Part shown: positions 38,301 through 50,900 of the stretch, in pieces | Numbering within the stretch: position 1 is the first letter of the stretch | Layout: the number at the start of each line of letters is the position of its first letter | Source: Branchiostoma floridae | Taxonomy: Eukaryota > Chordata > Leptocardii > Amphioxiformes > Branchiostomatidae | NCBI RefSeq assembly: GCF_000003815.2 | Contig: NC_049980.1 | Coordinates: 17,103,912 to 17,167,911, forward strand | Direction of reading: 5' to 3' | Length of the DNA: 64,000 bases | Notes under the pieces: generated by a model | Told to the model about the DNA's origin: nothing | Database searches by the model: none | What the model saw: the letters and a program-made list of their open reading frames with translations, nothing else | Program-made: the position numbers and the translations under genes

Positions 38301-41300
38301 CCATCGTTGACGGAGCCAGGTCGGGGCTCTGCGGACAGAGAACGTGACATACGAGACAGGAGAACACGGCTGCCCAGGACACAGCTACGCTTCAGAACAA
38401 GACCTGCCTCACACAGGGGCATAGACAGGTCACCAGCACTAGAGAGGTACATCTCGGGCTGTTGTACTTACTACATATAAGAAGAAGTAAAGGTGTGTTG
38501 TTTGAGTATGTAAACGTAATATCAGTTAGATGTATACGCTATGGAAAATGTTTAACAGTGGTACAGCACATTTACTGAGATATTTATGTATATACACTAA
38601 ACATTGGGTGCACACTAAGGCAATGTGCAACCAACTGCGTACTTTTCTCAATGATATAGCTTACACACTGTAACGTTGTGATGATTTCTGTATGTCTTTT
38701 ATTTCCCCCCAGTATCATCCAGCAGCTGTTGGGAGGACTAGGAGGGGCAGCAGGTACTGGGCTTTACCCACCAGTCTGTATGTATTCTTTGTCCCGTCTT
38801 TCAGTTTTGTTCAGTTCTGGTGTCTCTCCTTCTATGCTTTGACTTACATCTCTTCTGCTTGTCTCTTGTGTGCTGTCAACAAGTGTTGTGCTCAAATGCA
38901 GGAAATGACTCCTGTTGTGCCACCTGCTGTCCCTAAGTTTTGCACTTATGCATTTCATCTCTGTGTTGTTACAAATGTGTGGTGTGTGTCTAAGGATAAG
39001 TTGTTCTGACCAAACATGTTTGAATTCAGCTTTTTACAAGCAATATGATCGTTACAAAGAGAAGTGTTTGAGGCCCACTGTTTGTCACTTAGTAAGATAG
39101 CTTCTGTTGCAGCTCTACATACAAAAGTATGAGAAATACCTGTTAGTTGTTATATATTTATATTTCAAGGCCATTTCAAATCCTTTGAATTCAGATACTT
39201 AGTTCGTACCGAAATGTCGCCAAGGGAAAAGTCACATTTGCAGGAAATCTATGTGGCTAAAGAGTCTTACTCAAAGCTAAAAAGAAGTATAGGTCGGAAC
39301 AGTTAAAATAACAGCAACATTTCCGCTGAATGCAGCATTTTTGTGCATTTAAGAAGGAAGTTAAAAGTTTGAAAAGGACAAATATAGGTGTGAGCAAGTT
39401 TACAATAGCCATATCTGTCATTATTAACCTCATAAGCACATATAAAAAAGTTCTTCCATATAGAAGAAATATATAATTTGCAAAAGCTTGCCAACAGGAG
39501 GGTCTGTCAAGAAATTGATGTGATTTTAAAGCAACCATCACAATCCAGGTATAGCTAGTTGAACTAAATTATTGGTACAGAACAGCCCTGATCTTAATTT
39601 TGGACCCCCCTTCTTGTGTCATGTCTATCCATTCCTGCTTGAATTGTCTCCATGCTGATGTGTACTATGATATATGTATGGATGAGCCTATAGGAAGAGA
39701 AGTAGTACATTATTGGCTTCCTTATTTCTAAACTAATAATATTTTTCTTCTATCTCCTTCCAGTTTTACAGTCAGGGACTGGTGGTCTCCCTGCGTAAGT
39801 ACTTAAAAGTTCATTCTATCATTTCAAATTAGTATGAAATAATTGTTCATGAATCATGTTATTTTGAGGGCAAATAGATGTTCATCATTATTCATGTTAA
39901 CCTGTTGGATTATTGTGCATCTTTTGGGAGAAGTTTAGTCCAATTTTGACACAGTAAAGTCAACAGTTCAACACATGCTTTGTACAGACAACTATCAAAA
40001 AAGCCAAATGTGGAGATACAAATAGAAGGAAAAAGGCAAACTAAGATTGGTGTTGCTGGTCCTTTGCTTGTCTTTAAAACCTTGCTCTGTCCAGTTGAAC
40101 TTTAAGATGGCCCTCTGCTTGTGTTCATCACAGGGGTTTCTTCAATCTCCATGGTAACCCTGGTGACTACGCCTGGGGACCAGGAGGCCTTGATGCCATC
40201 ATCACCCAGGTAAACATTAAGTACTTGTATAATAACAGACAGGTATGACTTCTGATGCAATAGATCAATCCTGACTGTTAATCGGTTAAACCAATGATAG
40301 AATGGCAATAAGTGTTTCAACCAATGATAGAGTGACTGCATGTCCATAAGATATTTGTGCACATTTATGTTTTTATTTTGGGCTATGGGATTAGTCTATA
40401 ACTATAACAGTATAAGAGAGATGATGTGGTCAAAAGTGAATACTGTTCTATTGCTGAGTTGACCAGAGCCTTTGGAATAAGTCAGACTGGATTACTCAAT
40501 AAGGAGAAACATGGGTGATTTTTAAATGTCTCTGGTCTGGTGTACTGTTTCTTGCATCCCCTTTTGAAATTTGACTTCTGATATCTGATTGTTGCATATT
40601 TGTTTCAGTTACTGAATCAGCTAGATGGAACAGGCCCCCCTCCTGCTGACAAGAAGATGATAGATGCCCTCCCCACTGTAACAATCATCCAGGAACAAGT
40701 TGGTAAGTGTGTTTAACATCATGTCAGAATTGACTTGTATCTTGTGTGTGATACATTCATTGTAATCCTTTACTTAGATTTATGAAAATCCATTGGTCCC
40801 TTGTTCAGTTAACCTTAGTGGAAGATTTTGACAAAAATGCCACTTCAGTTTTAGAGCAAGCCAATAGGGGGCCCAGACCATGCCATGTCCAAAGATACAA
40901 CAAATAGAAGTTCTGCAGTACCAAGGTCACACCACAGGGGGCCCCAAATCAAGCTTGAACCATTGTTCCAACACATACCAACAGTGCACACACACACACA
41001 CAAGAACAATCCAGATGTTATACTGGTAACACAAACAGACACACGCATATGCTAAAAATGACACCTCAATTTTTCAAGGCGGTGACAACTATATAAACCA
41101 TATTATCTCGATAAGTATGGATGGGAAACTGACCATCTGAATATAAAACTGCTGACCTTAGTTTCATCATACATAACTCTATTGTTGTTCCCCACCAGAT
41201 AATGGATTGGAATGTACTGTGTGTAAAGAAGAGTATCACCTGGATGAAAGGATAAGGCAGCTACCCTGTGGCCATTGTTATCATTCAGACTGTATTGTAC

Positions 41301-41980
41301 CATGGCTAGAAATGGTAAGTGACCATAAGAATTACTGGAACTTTGTAAATTTGTTATTACTGGTACATGTAGTTAGGTCCCAGGAAAATTTGTGTACAAT
41401 TCATGTTGAAGACAATAACTGTTATTTTAGTGATCTCCCGTATTGACAAATGGCTAATGGAACAACACAGGGTTGTAGCCAGCCTGAAATCATTTTCAGT
41501 CCCCTCGATTTTGAATCAGAAAGAACGAGACGTCGAGCTGAAGGCATTACGTTCCTAAGGGGATCCTGGGGCATACTCCCCTGAAATATTTTGAAATCTA
41601 GACCCTCTGAAACCCAATTTCCTACATTTTGAGGTGTAGATTTTGCTGGTAGACTAAGCTGTTCATCTGTTTGGTGAAAAATTACACAGGAAGACGGTTT
41701 TTTATATCTTTACTGATTTTACATATAGATTTTTGTCCATCACAAAGGACGGAATGATCAATTTTTTTTTCAGTCCCCAGCTGCAAAATTCCTTCAAAGG
41801 ACTGAAGGACGGGTGCTGGCTACAACCCTGGAACAACATGTATGATAGATATGTTACTTTTCAAGCAAATAATCTTTCCTTTCTTCTTTGCCACAGCACA
41901 ACACGTGCCCGGTTTGCAGAAAAAGCTTGGATGGAAGTCGAACAGATATGGACATGGACAACAGCCTAGATCCCAGATAA
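35361..41980 (+). CDS. RNF126: RNF126/RNF115 (BCA2) RING-H2 E3 ubiquitin ligase, 10 exons
   Basis: Exons with consistent phases: 35361-35447, 36523-36593, 37865-37925, 38271-38446, 38713-38753, 39764-39794, 40134-40209, 40609-40702, 41199-41314, 41897-41980; 837 nt, 278 residues. An N-terminal zinc finger uses C17, C20, C33 and C36 (YFCHQC...[14 protein letters not shown]). The middle has the family blocks RSPALERSIIQQL and [20 protein letters not shown]. The RING-H2 uses C218, C221, C236, H238, H241, C244, C255 and C258 (ECTVCKEEY...[20 protein letters not shown]). Human RNF126 (about 326 residues) and RNF115 (about 304) ubiquitinate BAG6-bound mislocalised proteins and endocytic receptors. 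This single gene probably represents the ancestor of both. The C-terminal tail is shorter than in human RNF126. The RING is split by an intron carrying a hAT element. AATAAA lies at 42357. Confidence 0.95.
36771..37682. mobile_element. 912-bp TA-flanked pogo/mariner-like non-autonomous element in RNF126 intron 2
   Basis: The ends are inverted: CAGTCAAACCTGT at the left and ACAGGTTTGACTG at the right, each flanked by TA (36769-36770 and 37683-37684). Both subterminal regions repeat TAGTGGCCAC-like and GGTCCCTTG/CAGTCCCTTG blocks in opposite orientation. A TA duplication and CAGT ends fit the IS630-Tc1-mariner group, pogo/Tigger branch. No transposase frame is present. A 156-bp relative lies at 57893-58048. 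Confidence 0.85.
41468..41830. mobile_element. 363-bp non-autonomous hAT element in RNF126 intron 9
   Basis: Identical 16-bp terminal inverted repeats CAGGGTTGTAGCCAGC bound the element. A perfect 8-bp direct repeat GAACAACA flanks it at 41460-41467 and 41831-41838. CAG-starting ends with 8-bp duplications define the hAT superfamily. There is no transposase. It sits between the two exons that together encode the RING-H2 domain of RNF126. Confidence 0.9.
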
Positions 41981-42356
41981 TCATGTCAGCAAAAGTCTAT
42001 GTTTGACTTAAGGTAGTCGTTATTGATGCAGACAGCTTACACGTACCCTATACAGTCTACTACCCAAAGAAAAAGAATGAAAAATCCACCAGGATTTTAT
42101 AGACATAAAATCTTTTTGTTTTGTTACACTTTGTCTGCTGTACAACATAGCCTTGAATGATTGATATGTATGAGCTTGATATTTCTATTGGTGAAGTTGA
42201 TAAGAGGGGGGAGGGATGGGAAGACTCATTGAACATAAAAAGCAGGTATAAATGTATGTATAGATATCATGATATCTGTGTTTGTTGTTAGCTTGGACCA
42301 ATGTCAGTAGCTGTTTCAAATAGTTTGCCTTTTTACTTCAATCCAGCTTTGTGTTC

Positions 42357-42362
42357 AATAAA
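42357..42362 (+). terminator. RNF126 poly(A) signal AATAAA
   Basis: A canonical AATAAA is 377 bp after the RNF126 stop codon and is followed within 30 bp by T/G-rich sequence (GGGGTCTTCCACAATTTGTG), as expected of a cleavage site region. Confidence 0.65.
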
Positions 42363-42894
42363 GGGGTCTTCCACAATTTGTGGACTTTTTTATCCAATCA
42401 TTTCCTATAGTGTTACATGACTGATATATGTATTCTTACTGCCAATTGATGTTAAATAGATGAGCATGATCCTCCTACAAGCATCTGGCTGCTGTAGAAA
42501 GATTGCGTAAGTACTACTGTATGAATAAAAAGAGTATTTCATGAACGCAGACTCAATTCTGACACTCCAAAATCCAACATAGCAGCATGTACATATCAAA
42601 TTTGGAACACCACCAGTGTTTTTCTGGTGACCAGAGTGATCATGAAGAAACAGTTTCTTTTTTACACCTGTGTGAGACAGTCTGATAAAACAGTTTTCAG
42701 TTTGTTCCATGCTTTTGACACTCCGCTAATGAAAGTTTCCACTGCCTTAATTCCTTGGTTTGGTCATCTTGTTTAAAAGAACAGCACATTTTTGAGTCAG
42801 CACTTTATAGAGGTCATAACTATTTGTAATCTCCAACCAGATACACGGTGCATAATGTATACTAGTAGTATCAAACTTCCCGTAGGTGCCCGTT

Positions 42895-42973
42895 TGACTC
42901 CCTTAGCCGGCTACACTCCTTGGCCAGCTTTGATACTACAATGTATCTTATGGCATCGTAGGATCTGCTTGGA
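42895..42973. repeat. dispersed repeat, copy 2, downstream of RNF126
   Basis: It is the partner of 35126-35224. In this copy the surrounding ends read TAGTATCAAA (about 42876) and TTTGATACTA (about 42929), an inverted pair, which hints at a small foldback unit inside the repeat. Confidence 0.7.
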
Positions 42974-44951
42974 GATTAAACTATTTGTGCTATTCTTGTC
43001 AGTGACCACAGTTCAAACAAGCACAAATTCCAAGGGGAAAAGGAATTTTCATGATTTGATGTTTTGCTAATAGTGAGTTAATGTATATTTATATGACATA
43101 TGGACAACAAAGTATTTTGTACACAACCATGTGTTCTACATAGTGTAAAAAGTACTTTTGTTGTCCAGTGACTTACCAGCCTGAAAGTATTCACGGATGT
43201 TATATATGGTGCATCACAATCAGCTCATTTTGTATGAGGTAGGTTTCAACCTAATCATTTTGTTGTTCAAATAAGATGTAAATTGCAACCATGTCCATTC
43301 AGCATCAACCAGGTCATAAATCAATTTTTCCCTATAAAGCAGACTGCTTATCAAATCAACAAGACTGCAGAGAATTTAGTTCAGTTTGTTGCTGGTTTGG
43401 AAAGAAGTGTACAACTCTGGCTTGAATGTAGCTGTCTTGAAAATAGCTGCATTACCCATCTGATCATAATCATTACAACCAGTGTTAGGGTAAATTTGGA
43501 TGTTACTGCTCTAGTAGCACTTTTATGTTGTATCCTACTCTGAATTGTAAAAGGGAATGGGGAATGGTAAAAGAACTACTGTTACCTTAAATCCTGTCAA
43601 GATTAAAGAATGAAAATCTAATGAACACCTGTCTGAAGTTTCTTGAATGCATTTTTTGGCCATGTCAATTATCATTTTTTTTTCATTTTGAACTAACTTG
43701 TGTACATTGCTGATCATAGTAGTACTAGTTACATATTTAAGATAATGAAATGTAAAAGTACACCTTTTACTTTTAGAATAATCTACCTATGTATTAGAGT
43801 GCTGGCCTAGCATCATAGTTCAGAAAATCATAATTGCAAAGTGCCTCGGAGTTAAGCTGAAAAGGTGCTCATGTTCATTATATTATATTATGTGGCACCA
43901 ACATAGCTAGTGACAAAACATGCAGTGGTGATGGCATAATCAAGACTACGTACAAAGACAATCATTCATTTAGCCTTTGGCATAACATTGATTTTATTAC
44001 CATTTAGAACATGGCACTGGTAATTCCTGAGAAAACAGTTCATCTCTCTGCATCATAAATCAAGGTGGTTATGAGCAGAACTTACAAAACCAAATAGAAA
44101 TAAAATCAAACTTTTGTATACAACTTGATACAGAAAAAAATGATTTGAGTAATGTTTACATAACATCTTAATCATACAACATTTACAATCATGTAAGTAA
44201 AAAAAATAAGACCTTGCTTTACAACTTTGTCTGGACAAACTACAAACCTTGTAGTCTTCAACTCAACTGTACATCATAGAAAAACATTTACAAGTAAATA
44301 GCAACATAAAATGGCAAGTAGTCTTCCAGCAGAACCATTCTAATATGACAAACTTTATCGCAGATATTAACAAAACTTTCCCAACAAAATGTTTGAAACG
44401 GATATGGCGGGAATAACTTCATCTAAATGCACAACTAGGAACCAGTGTTCAACTATAGCAATTCAAACGTCTCCTGAAATCACACTGTGATAAAAGTCAA
44501 CATCACATTTCTGAATAAAAACAAGCGATTATCCATAAATGACATCACTTTCCACATTGAGATAAAACAGAAAAGTCACTAGCTAAAAACAGTATCATAT
44601 AAGACACTGTTTGAACTATAGAACATTGAACTGTCAGTCTGCAAGCCAGTTCAGTAAATATTGTGGACTTTCTACTCTGCTGCAGAAATTAAAGGTTTCA
44701 ATAACAAACATTTGATGCTACAGGTGAAGAGATAACCATACTACTCAAAGTTTGCACAATTTTGTCAGCAATAGTAACAATGCTCAAGGAAACAATGCAA
44801 GATCATAAATTGCTTATAGAGATATGTGTAATTTTCATGTTTTCATGTGTAGTATTTCATGTTCAGGGGAACTGCAATCAAGATTGTCAAGAAACATATA
44901 ATTCAAGTGAAGAGCATTCAAAGCTGTACATTTTTGGAAGTTGAACAAACA

Positions 44952-47900
44952 TCATTGCCCAATCTTGACATCAGCTGGCCTGATCTGCCGCTCCCCCTCA
45001 CTCAGGAATATCTGCATGGCCTTCTTCAGCAGATATACTCCCATCAGCCTCTTCTTCCTTGCCCTCCATGTGGCTGCTACACCATAGTAGTCACCCTTCT
45101 TTTTATTGGTTAGTCTGCTCAGACCTACATGTTGCACGGCAAGTAGGCAAGCAATTCTTTAGTGAGTTCCACTAACAAATAGATAACTTTGAAACAAATT
45201 GCGATGCAGTTTTGTGTATGTGGACACATGTCCATGTATATATGCACTGATCTATCTAAAAATAATATGACATTCAAATTTGAGACTGCACAACAACATG
45301 AGTACATACCAAAGGCCTCCACCATACACGCCTCTCTTGTATAGGCTTCCACGGGAATGACACTCTGGTAACAATGTAGGGAGACCACACCCAGTCCACT
45401 GGCCCAGATGTCCAGGATGTGCTTTACCTTGTCACTTGGCTGAGAGAAACAAAACACATCAAGCTGATACAACAAGTACAGCAATGCAGTATAAGTAGGA
45501 GGACATGTGTGTTAAAGACCAGGACTAACAGTGGAAAAGAAGGTGTTGAGGCACAAGATAATTGTGGGCAAGTAAGGGAATTCTGTCATTTTTGGGGGTA
45601 AGCAGATTCCACAATTGGCAAACATAACGGTGCACACACCAATTCTTCCGCGACAGGGGTCCAAGATAGTGCGTGACAAAAATGTGACGAGAGGGTCTCG
45701 AGGGTCTGGGTTTGAGTTCAAATTTCTCATAATCTGCTTTAAAGTGGCACTTAATACTGGCATGGCTAAAAAGCGAAAGAAGTGGTGTGTTTTGGTGAAA
45801 ACTGGTTTGGGGCCCGAGTTTCACTTCCTTGTATTACTACGCGTTGGAAGTGATTCACCCGTTGACCCAGATTCACCGTCCATATGAGCTCTGTGAGCTG
45901 TGTTGCTATGCCTTGCGCGTCGAGTTATCGTAAAAATCTCAGTGTTACGATTTTCTTTATTATTTGCTTGATTAATTTTACTTGTTCGTAAAGCTGGAGT
46001 GATACCTTCACTCCCATATACGGCTTTTCTGCTTTACATTTATTTTCTTGAAGAGATGGCCTCTCGACTTGAGGGTGCGCAGCCTTGATTTGAGACCCCA
46101 AATAAACTGGGGTGTGCATCGTTAATACAATTCCTAACTTATACAATCAAACAGATTCATAAAAATTGACTTCTTGCTGGCCAACAAGACATTGTACAAA
46201 TTAGTCTTACATTGTGTTTTGGCTTTTCCATTTGCTGTATGGCCTCCCCAAAGTGAGCATATGGTCGTGCCCTCTTCCCCTTGCCAATGTAGAAAATTGA
46301 GGATACAAAAGTCTTGAAGATCTCTGTGTCCGTCATGTACCTTCCCCTGAAAGAGAAGTGAAATACAGTCATCAATTTGTTACATTCATGAAGTCTTATC
46401 AAGCTCCTTTCCCCATTAAAGATGCTATTATAAATCATTTTTGTTTGTAGAAAAAGTATTCTTAACGGTCAAATCTGCTCATCCAGAGTTACTTACAAAC
46501 ACATATTAAATACACTTCAGAGAAATAACCTACTACAGGGTACTGCAAATAAAGAAAAAGTTCAAACATATGCAATTTGATAAAGACAGACCATACAGAT
46601 GTGTATCCTATAATAACGCAAAACATATAGGTGCCGGTTCAACAGACCTAGCTGGGAGGTTCTTGGTAACCCTGGGGTCCAACAGAAGGTAGTTAAAGGA
46701 GGACTTGAGACGACCTTCCCTCCACATCCTCTGGGGATCCTCAAACTGACGTGACAGAACCTCCTCTTCCTCCATCATGTCCTTCACTGGGTTACCATGG
46801 AGACATGCAGCCAGCTCGGGGAGGTATCCTGCAGGAACATGTTACATTTCATTGCTGGGAAACAAGTACTGAAAACAAGATGAACTGAATATCTAACCCC
46901 TATTGTGATAGATTTCATGGTAATGAATATACTTTATATCAATACATACAAAGCAAAGTGTTAACCCCACAGATTGAAGCAGCCAATAAAAGATAACTGA
47001 TTTAAGGTAGATTCTACAGTTTTCCTTCCGACAACAAGAATGGTCTACCCACCTGATTGTTGCTGGGTGCTGAAGCGAACCATAGATGGATCCTTCAGGA
47101 GTTTGACCAGGTGAAGCAGGTACAGCCTTCGTGTAGAGTTGGTGATGGGGCCAGGCAGCTCCCCTAGTGCCTCCAGCCTCTCCCGCAGCTGTTGGTCGCT
47201 CAGCTGCTGGAACTCTGGAGGAATGTGGACCACTTCTGCTTCTGACTCCACCTCGCTCTCTACAGCAAAGTAGGCCTTCCAGTCATACAGGATAGTGTCT
47301 TCACAGCTCACAGTGGACTGGTCCTCTAATGCAGTACTGTAGTGGGATGATCCTGACATAGAGGGACACCTACGCTCGATAAGTGCTATGCCGTCACCAT
47401 TGTCAGTGTATAAGTACTCCACAGTAGCATCTGGATCAAAAGAGCGCCTTGTCTTCGCAAATGGGCTGACCTCATTTTCTACATGATATTCCTGTTCCTG
47501 ACTGGATACACTTTCAGTTTCACTAGAGAGGGGAAAATCTATCTCTGGAGGACTGGGATTCTTTGAGGCTACAGGAGCAACAGGTGGTTTTATGTATCGC
47601 TGGGAATATCGTTCTTGGTCACCTAATGGCAGACTGTCGTCGGACGTCATCAATGACCTGTTGGCAGCTCCGCCTGTAAAGTGATGCTGCGGTCCTGGCG
47701 TGGGATGGATGAAGCGCTGAGTAGTCTGCCTCTCATCGACAGACTGCATGCTGTCATCAGTTGTTACTACTGACTTTTCAAAGTGATAGGCAGGCTTCTT
47801 AAAGATCTGTGCATAGCGATCTTTGTCTAGTCCCAACATGGACTGTAAGCTTTCATCTGTAGTGTTGTCTGAGGTGAGGAACTCCATGTCTGACATCAGG

Positions 47901-50900
47901 TCTGACCTGTCTTTCCGTGATCTGTTCAAACATGTAAACTTCCTGGCATTCTCTGCACGTCTCCTTCTGAATGCCACCTTTGCGTCATCGCCCTGGCCTT
48001 GAGAGGGCCTGGCTCCTTTGTAGCCTTTGGGAACCCACACTGCATAGGGAATGGTCTCCTGGTCGTGATCAACAAGATACGAAGGAACACTACTCTGCCC
48101 ACTTTCTGCACTGACATTTGACTTGGTCCTCAACATGAGCTTTCTTCTAAAGTCTCCATCTAGAGTGTCCATGTCAGAAGACTGACCACTGCTGGGATCA
48201 AAGGCTTGAGTCAAGGATGATGCATCATTCTGCCACTTAGAACTCGCACCTACAGACCTGGTTGACCCCTCTGTACTTCTACTGTTTATTTCACTCATGT
48301 ATCTTGCTTTTGCTTGAAGCAGCTGCTTCCTTCTCTCTACCAGTCCACCATCGAGGAGCAGTGCCTCTTCATCCCTGGGGTCCACACTGTTATACACCAG
48401 GGTGGCTGAGCCAGGTGACAGGGTGCCACTGGCCTTCAGGGTATCTTCCTCCTCTGTCAGGGGGTCTTTGCCTTCATAAGGCTTCCACTTAGGAGGGTTC
48501 AGTAGTATACTTTTCTTTAACTTGTCTGCATAGTCAATCAAATATTTGGTTTTGAAGTCATCATCGGCAACTCCATTGCCAGTAGTCTTACTACCTTCTT
48601 CAGGAATGAGTTGGCTGTCTGAGGTGACAGGCATGGTTGCAGTTTGAGATGTAGTCACAAGGCTTGCATCTTCTTTGGTCACATTGCTCACCTCTGCAAA
48701 TGAACCAAGAAGCTTTTTTCTACAGCTGCCTACAGAACTGCCAAGCAGGCTGTCATCAATTCTCCTTGCATCTGTCCCTGTTCTCACAAGCGGGTCTTTC
48801 AGAAGTCTTGGGTCTGAGACTGGGGTACAATACTCACTTTTGTCTGGGCTGTTTTCAGCCACATTCCCACCATGAACATTTGCAAACCTGTGGCCAAGTT
48901 TCTCCTTGAAATGGTCTGACATTCCAGGACTTTCATACTCTTTATCAAAACCTCTAAGGTTTCTTGGATGAGAAGAAATCATAAAATGAACTCTTGGCTC
49001 TTTCTCTCCACCTTCACTCCTTGATTGTCTGATGTCTGAAGGTACAACAGCTTTGCTCGATTGGGTGGCACTGGAGGTTGTTTTGAGGCAGCCTGGCCTT
49101 TGCACCCCAGGGACTAACTTAGACGGCATTCCATAGGTTTCCCCAGCAGCAGCATCCACAGAAGGTAACTTTGTTACAGAATAGTCAAATTTTACACTGC
49201 TATTCCGCTGTACATCTGAAAATCTCTGGTTTGCCTGTCTTCCAGGAAAGCATGGTTGTTGGGTGGCACTTATATCGCTCTCACTTACAGTCATTTTGCC
49301 AGCTGCAAGCTGACTTCTTCTTGCCACCAGTGTGTCACTGAGTCGTCTTTTAAATTTTTCTGAGAAGGAATAGTCCAGGAAACTCTTCTCTTGTTGTTTC
49401 TGCTCCCCTTGTGTCTGGACACCCTTGGATGGTTCGGTTTTGTTGGTGCTAGGCCCTATATTGAGTTTCTTAGACAAAGTATCTACCAAGTTTGTCATTT
49501 CTGATATGGGCTGACTGTTACATATTCCAACTGCAATGGAAGACTTTTCACCTTCATTCACTTTTCCTTCAACATTAGAGGCTGTATCAACTGTTGCCTG
49601 TCCTTTATTCCCTGAAGAATCTCTATTGCCCCTAATACTCTCTGTGTCTTGCTTTGTGGCTTTCTCTTCCTTTGTCTCTGGAGATTGATTGTTCTGGTGT
49701 CTCATGCATGGATCCCCAGGGGTAGAGAACTCTCTCTCTGTGTCCTCATCCTCATCACTGTCTGATGATTGGTCATCTTCTTTGTCATCAGACACTGTGT
49801 CCTCCTCTTCCAACCCTCTGTTCTCCTCATCATCACACAAATCCTCCTCCTCTTCTCCTGATATATGAACCTCCTCCTCCCCCAAGGCAGTGACTGTTGT
49901 CAGATCCTCTGTCATACCTGTGGCCTCCAGATGCATCGCTATCTGGGTGTCAACTTCATCATTGTGGGTACCAGACCCATCTTCTTCATTATCATCTTCA
50001 TCGTCACCATCCTCTCCTTCATCCTCAGCTTCCTCAGCCATTTCTTCTACCACAGCATCATCAACAGAATCATCAGTACTCTGTGTGTGTGTGGAAATGT
50101 GTCCATCTGAAAGCTTTTCTACAGCACTGGTCTCACCATTATCCGCCCCTGTTTCTCCCTTGTTGTCTCCCATCATTTCTTGCTGTCTGTCTGTTTTTGC
50201 TCTACTTTCTTCTACAAAGCCTTTGTCTAGTGCAGCAGTGCTTTCAGTGCTATCCTCTAGACCTTTTGTTTGTGTGTCTAGTTCTTTGTCTTTTTTGTCT
50301 TCACTTCTTCTGTCATCATTCTGGTCCTCACTCTCATCATCCTCTCCACCTGAAGTAGGCTTAACATCAGGATTGTCATCAGACGTAGGGCTAGTGTTGT
50401 CATGTTCATCATTCTCCTTATCTGCTGTTTTCCTGATTCCTTCAGAATTGTCTTCAGTAGGTGCAGGGACAGAGGACTTGTTGTCATCTTCCTCCCAGTC
50501 CTCGTCACAGTTTAGGGAATCATCAAGGGCACTGACCCAGACTGATGTTCTTTCCAGGAAGGCACTGTTCGACTCACATGACTCACTGGAGGACTTGACA
50601 AACTCAATAGACTTGTCAGGGGAAGTGCAGTCAATGCCTTGCTTGGAGTTGAATCTCTTCATTTTCTTTGAGTCCAAGAACTCATTTGCTCCATTTTCTG
50701 GTACCCTTTCAGATTGATCAAGTTGCCCATTTTCTTTTTGTTCAGCAGACTTGAACTTCCTTTCATGCAGCACAAGTGGTGAGGTGCTAGCATCCTTCAT
50801 GGGAGTTATAGGTGGAGAGCACACATCTGGGGACTTACATGGGCTGTCAACTGCCATAGATGTTGCTGCATCCCTGCTTGGACTGTCTATGTGCATGGAA

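Larger units (their letters stand above)
41981..44951. other. spacer between convergent RNF126 and ANKLE1
   Basis: The left part is RNF126 3' UTR with a poly(A) signal at 42357. The right part probably contains the ANKLE1 3' UTR on the minus strand. A dispersed repeat copy lies at 42895-42973. No exon was found. Confidence 0.55.

Noticed and set aside
49890-50717. 275-codon open frame on the plus strand, rich in Ser
   Set aside because: It is the antisense shadow of the acidic Asp/Glu/Ser-rich part of ANKLE1 exon 5; GA-rich codons read backwards give Ser/Leu/Pro strings.
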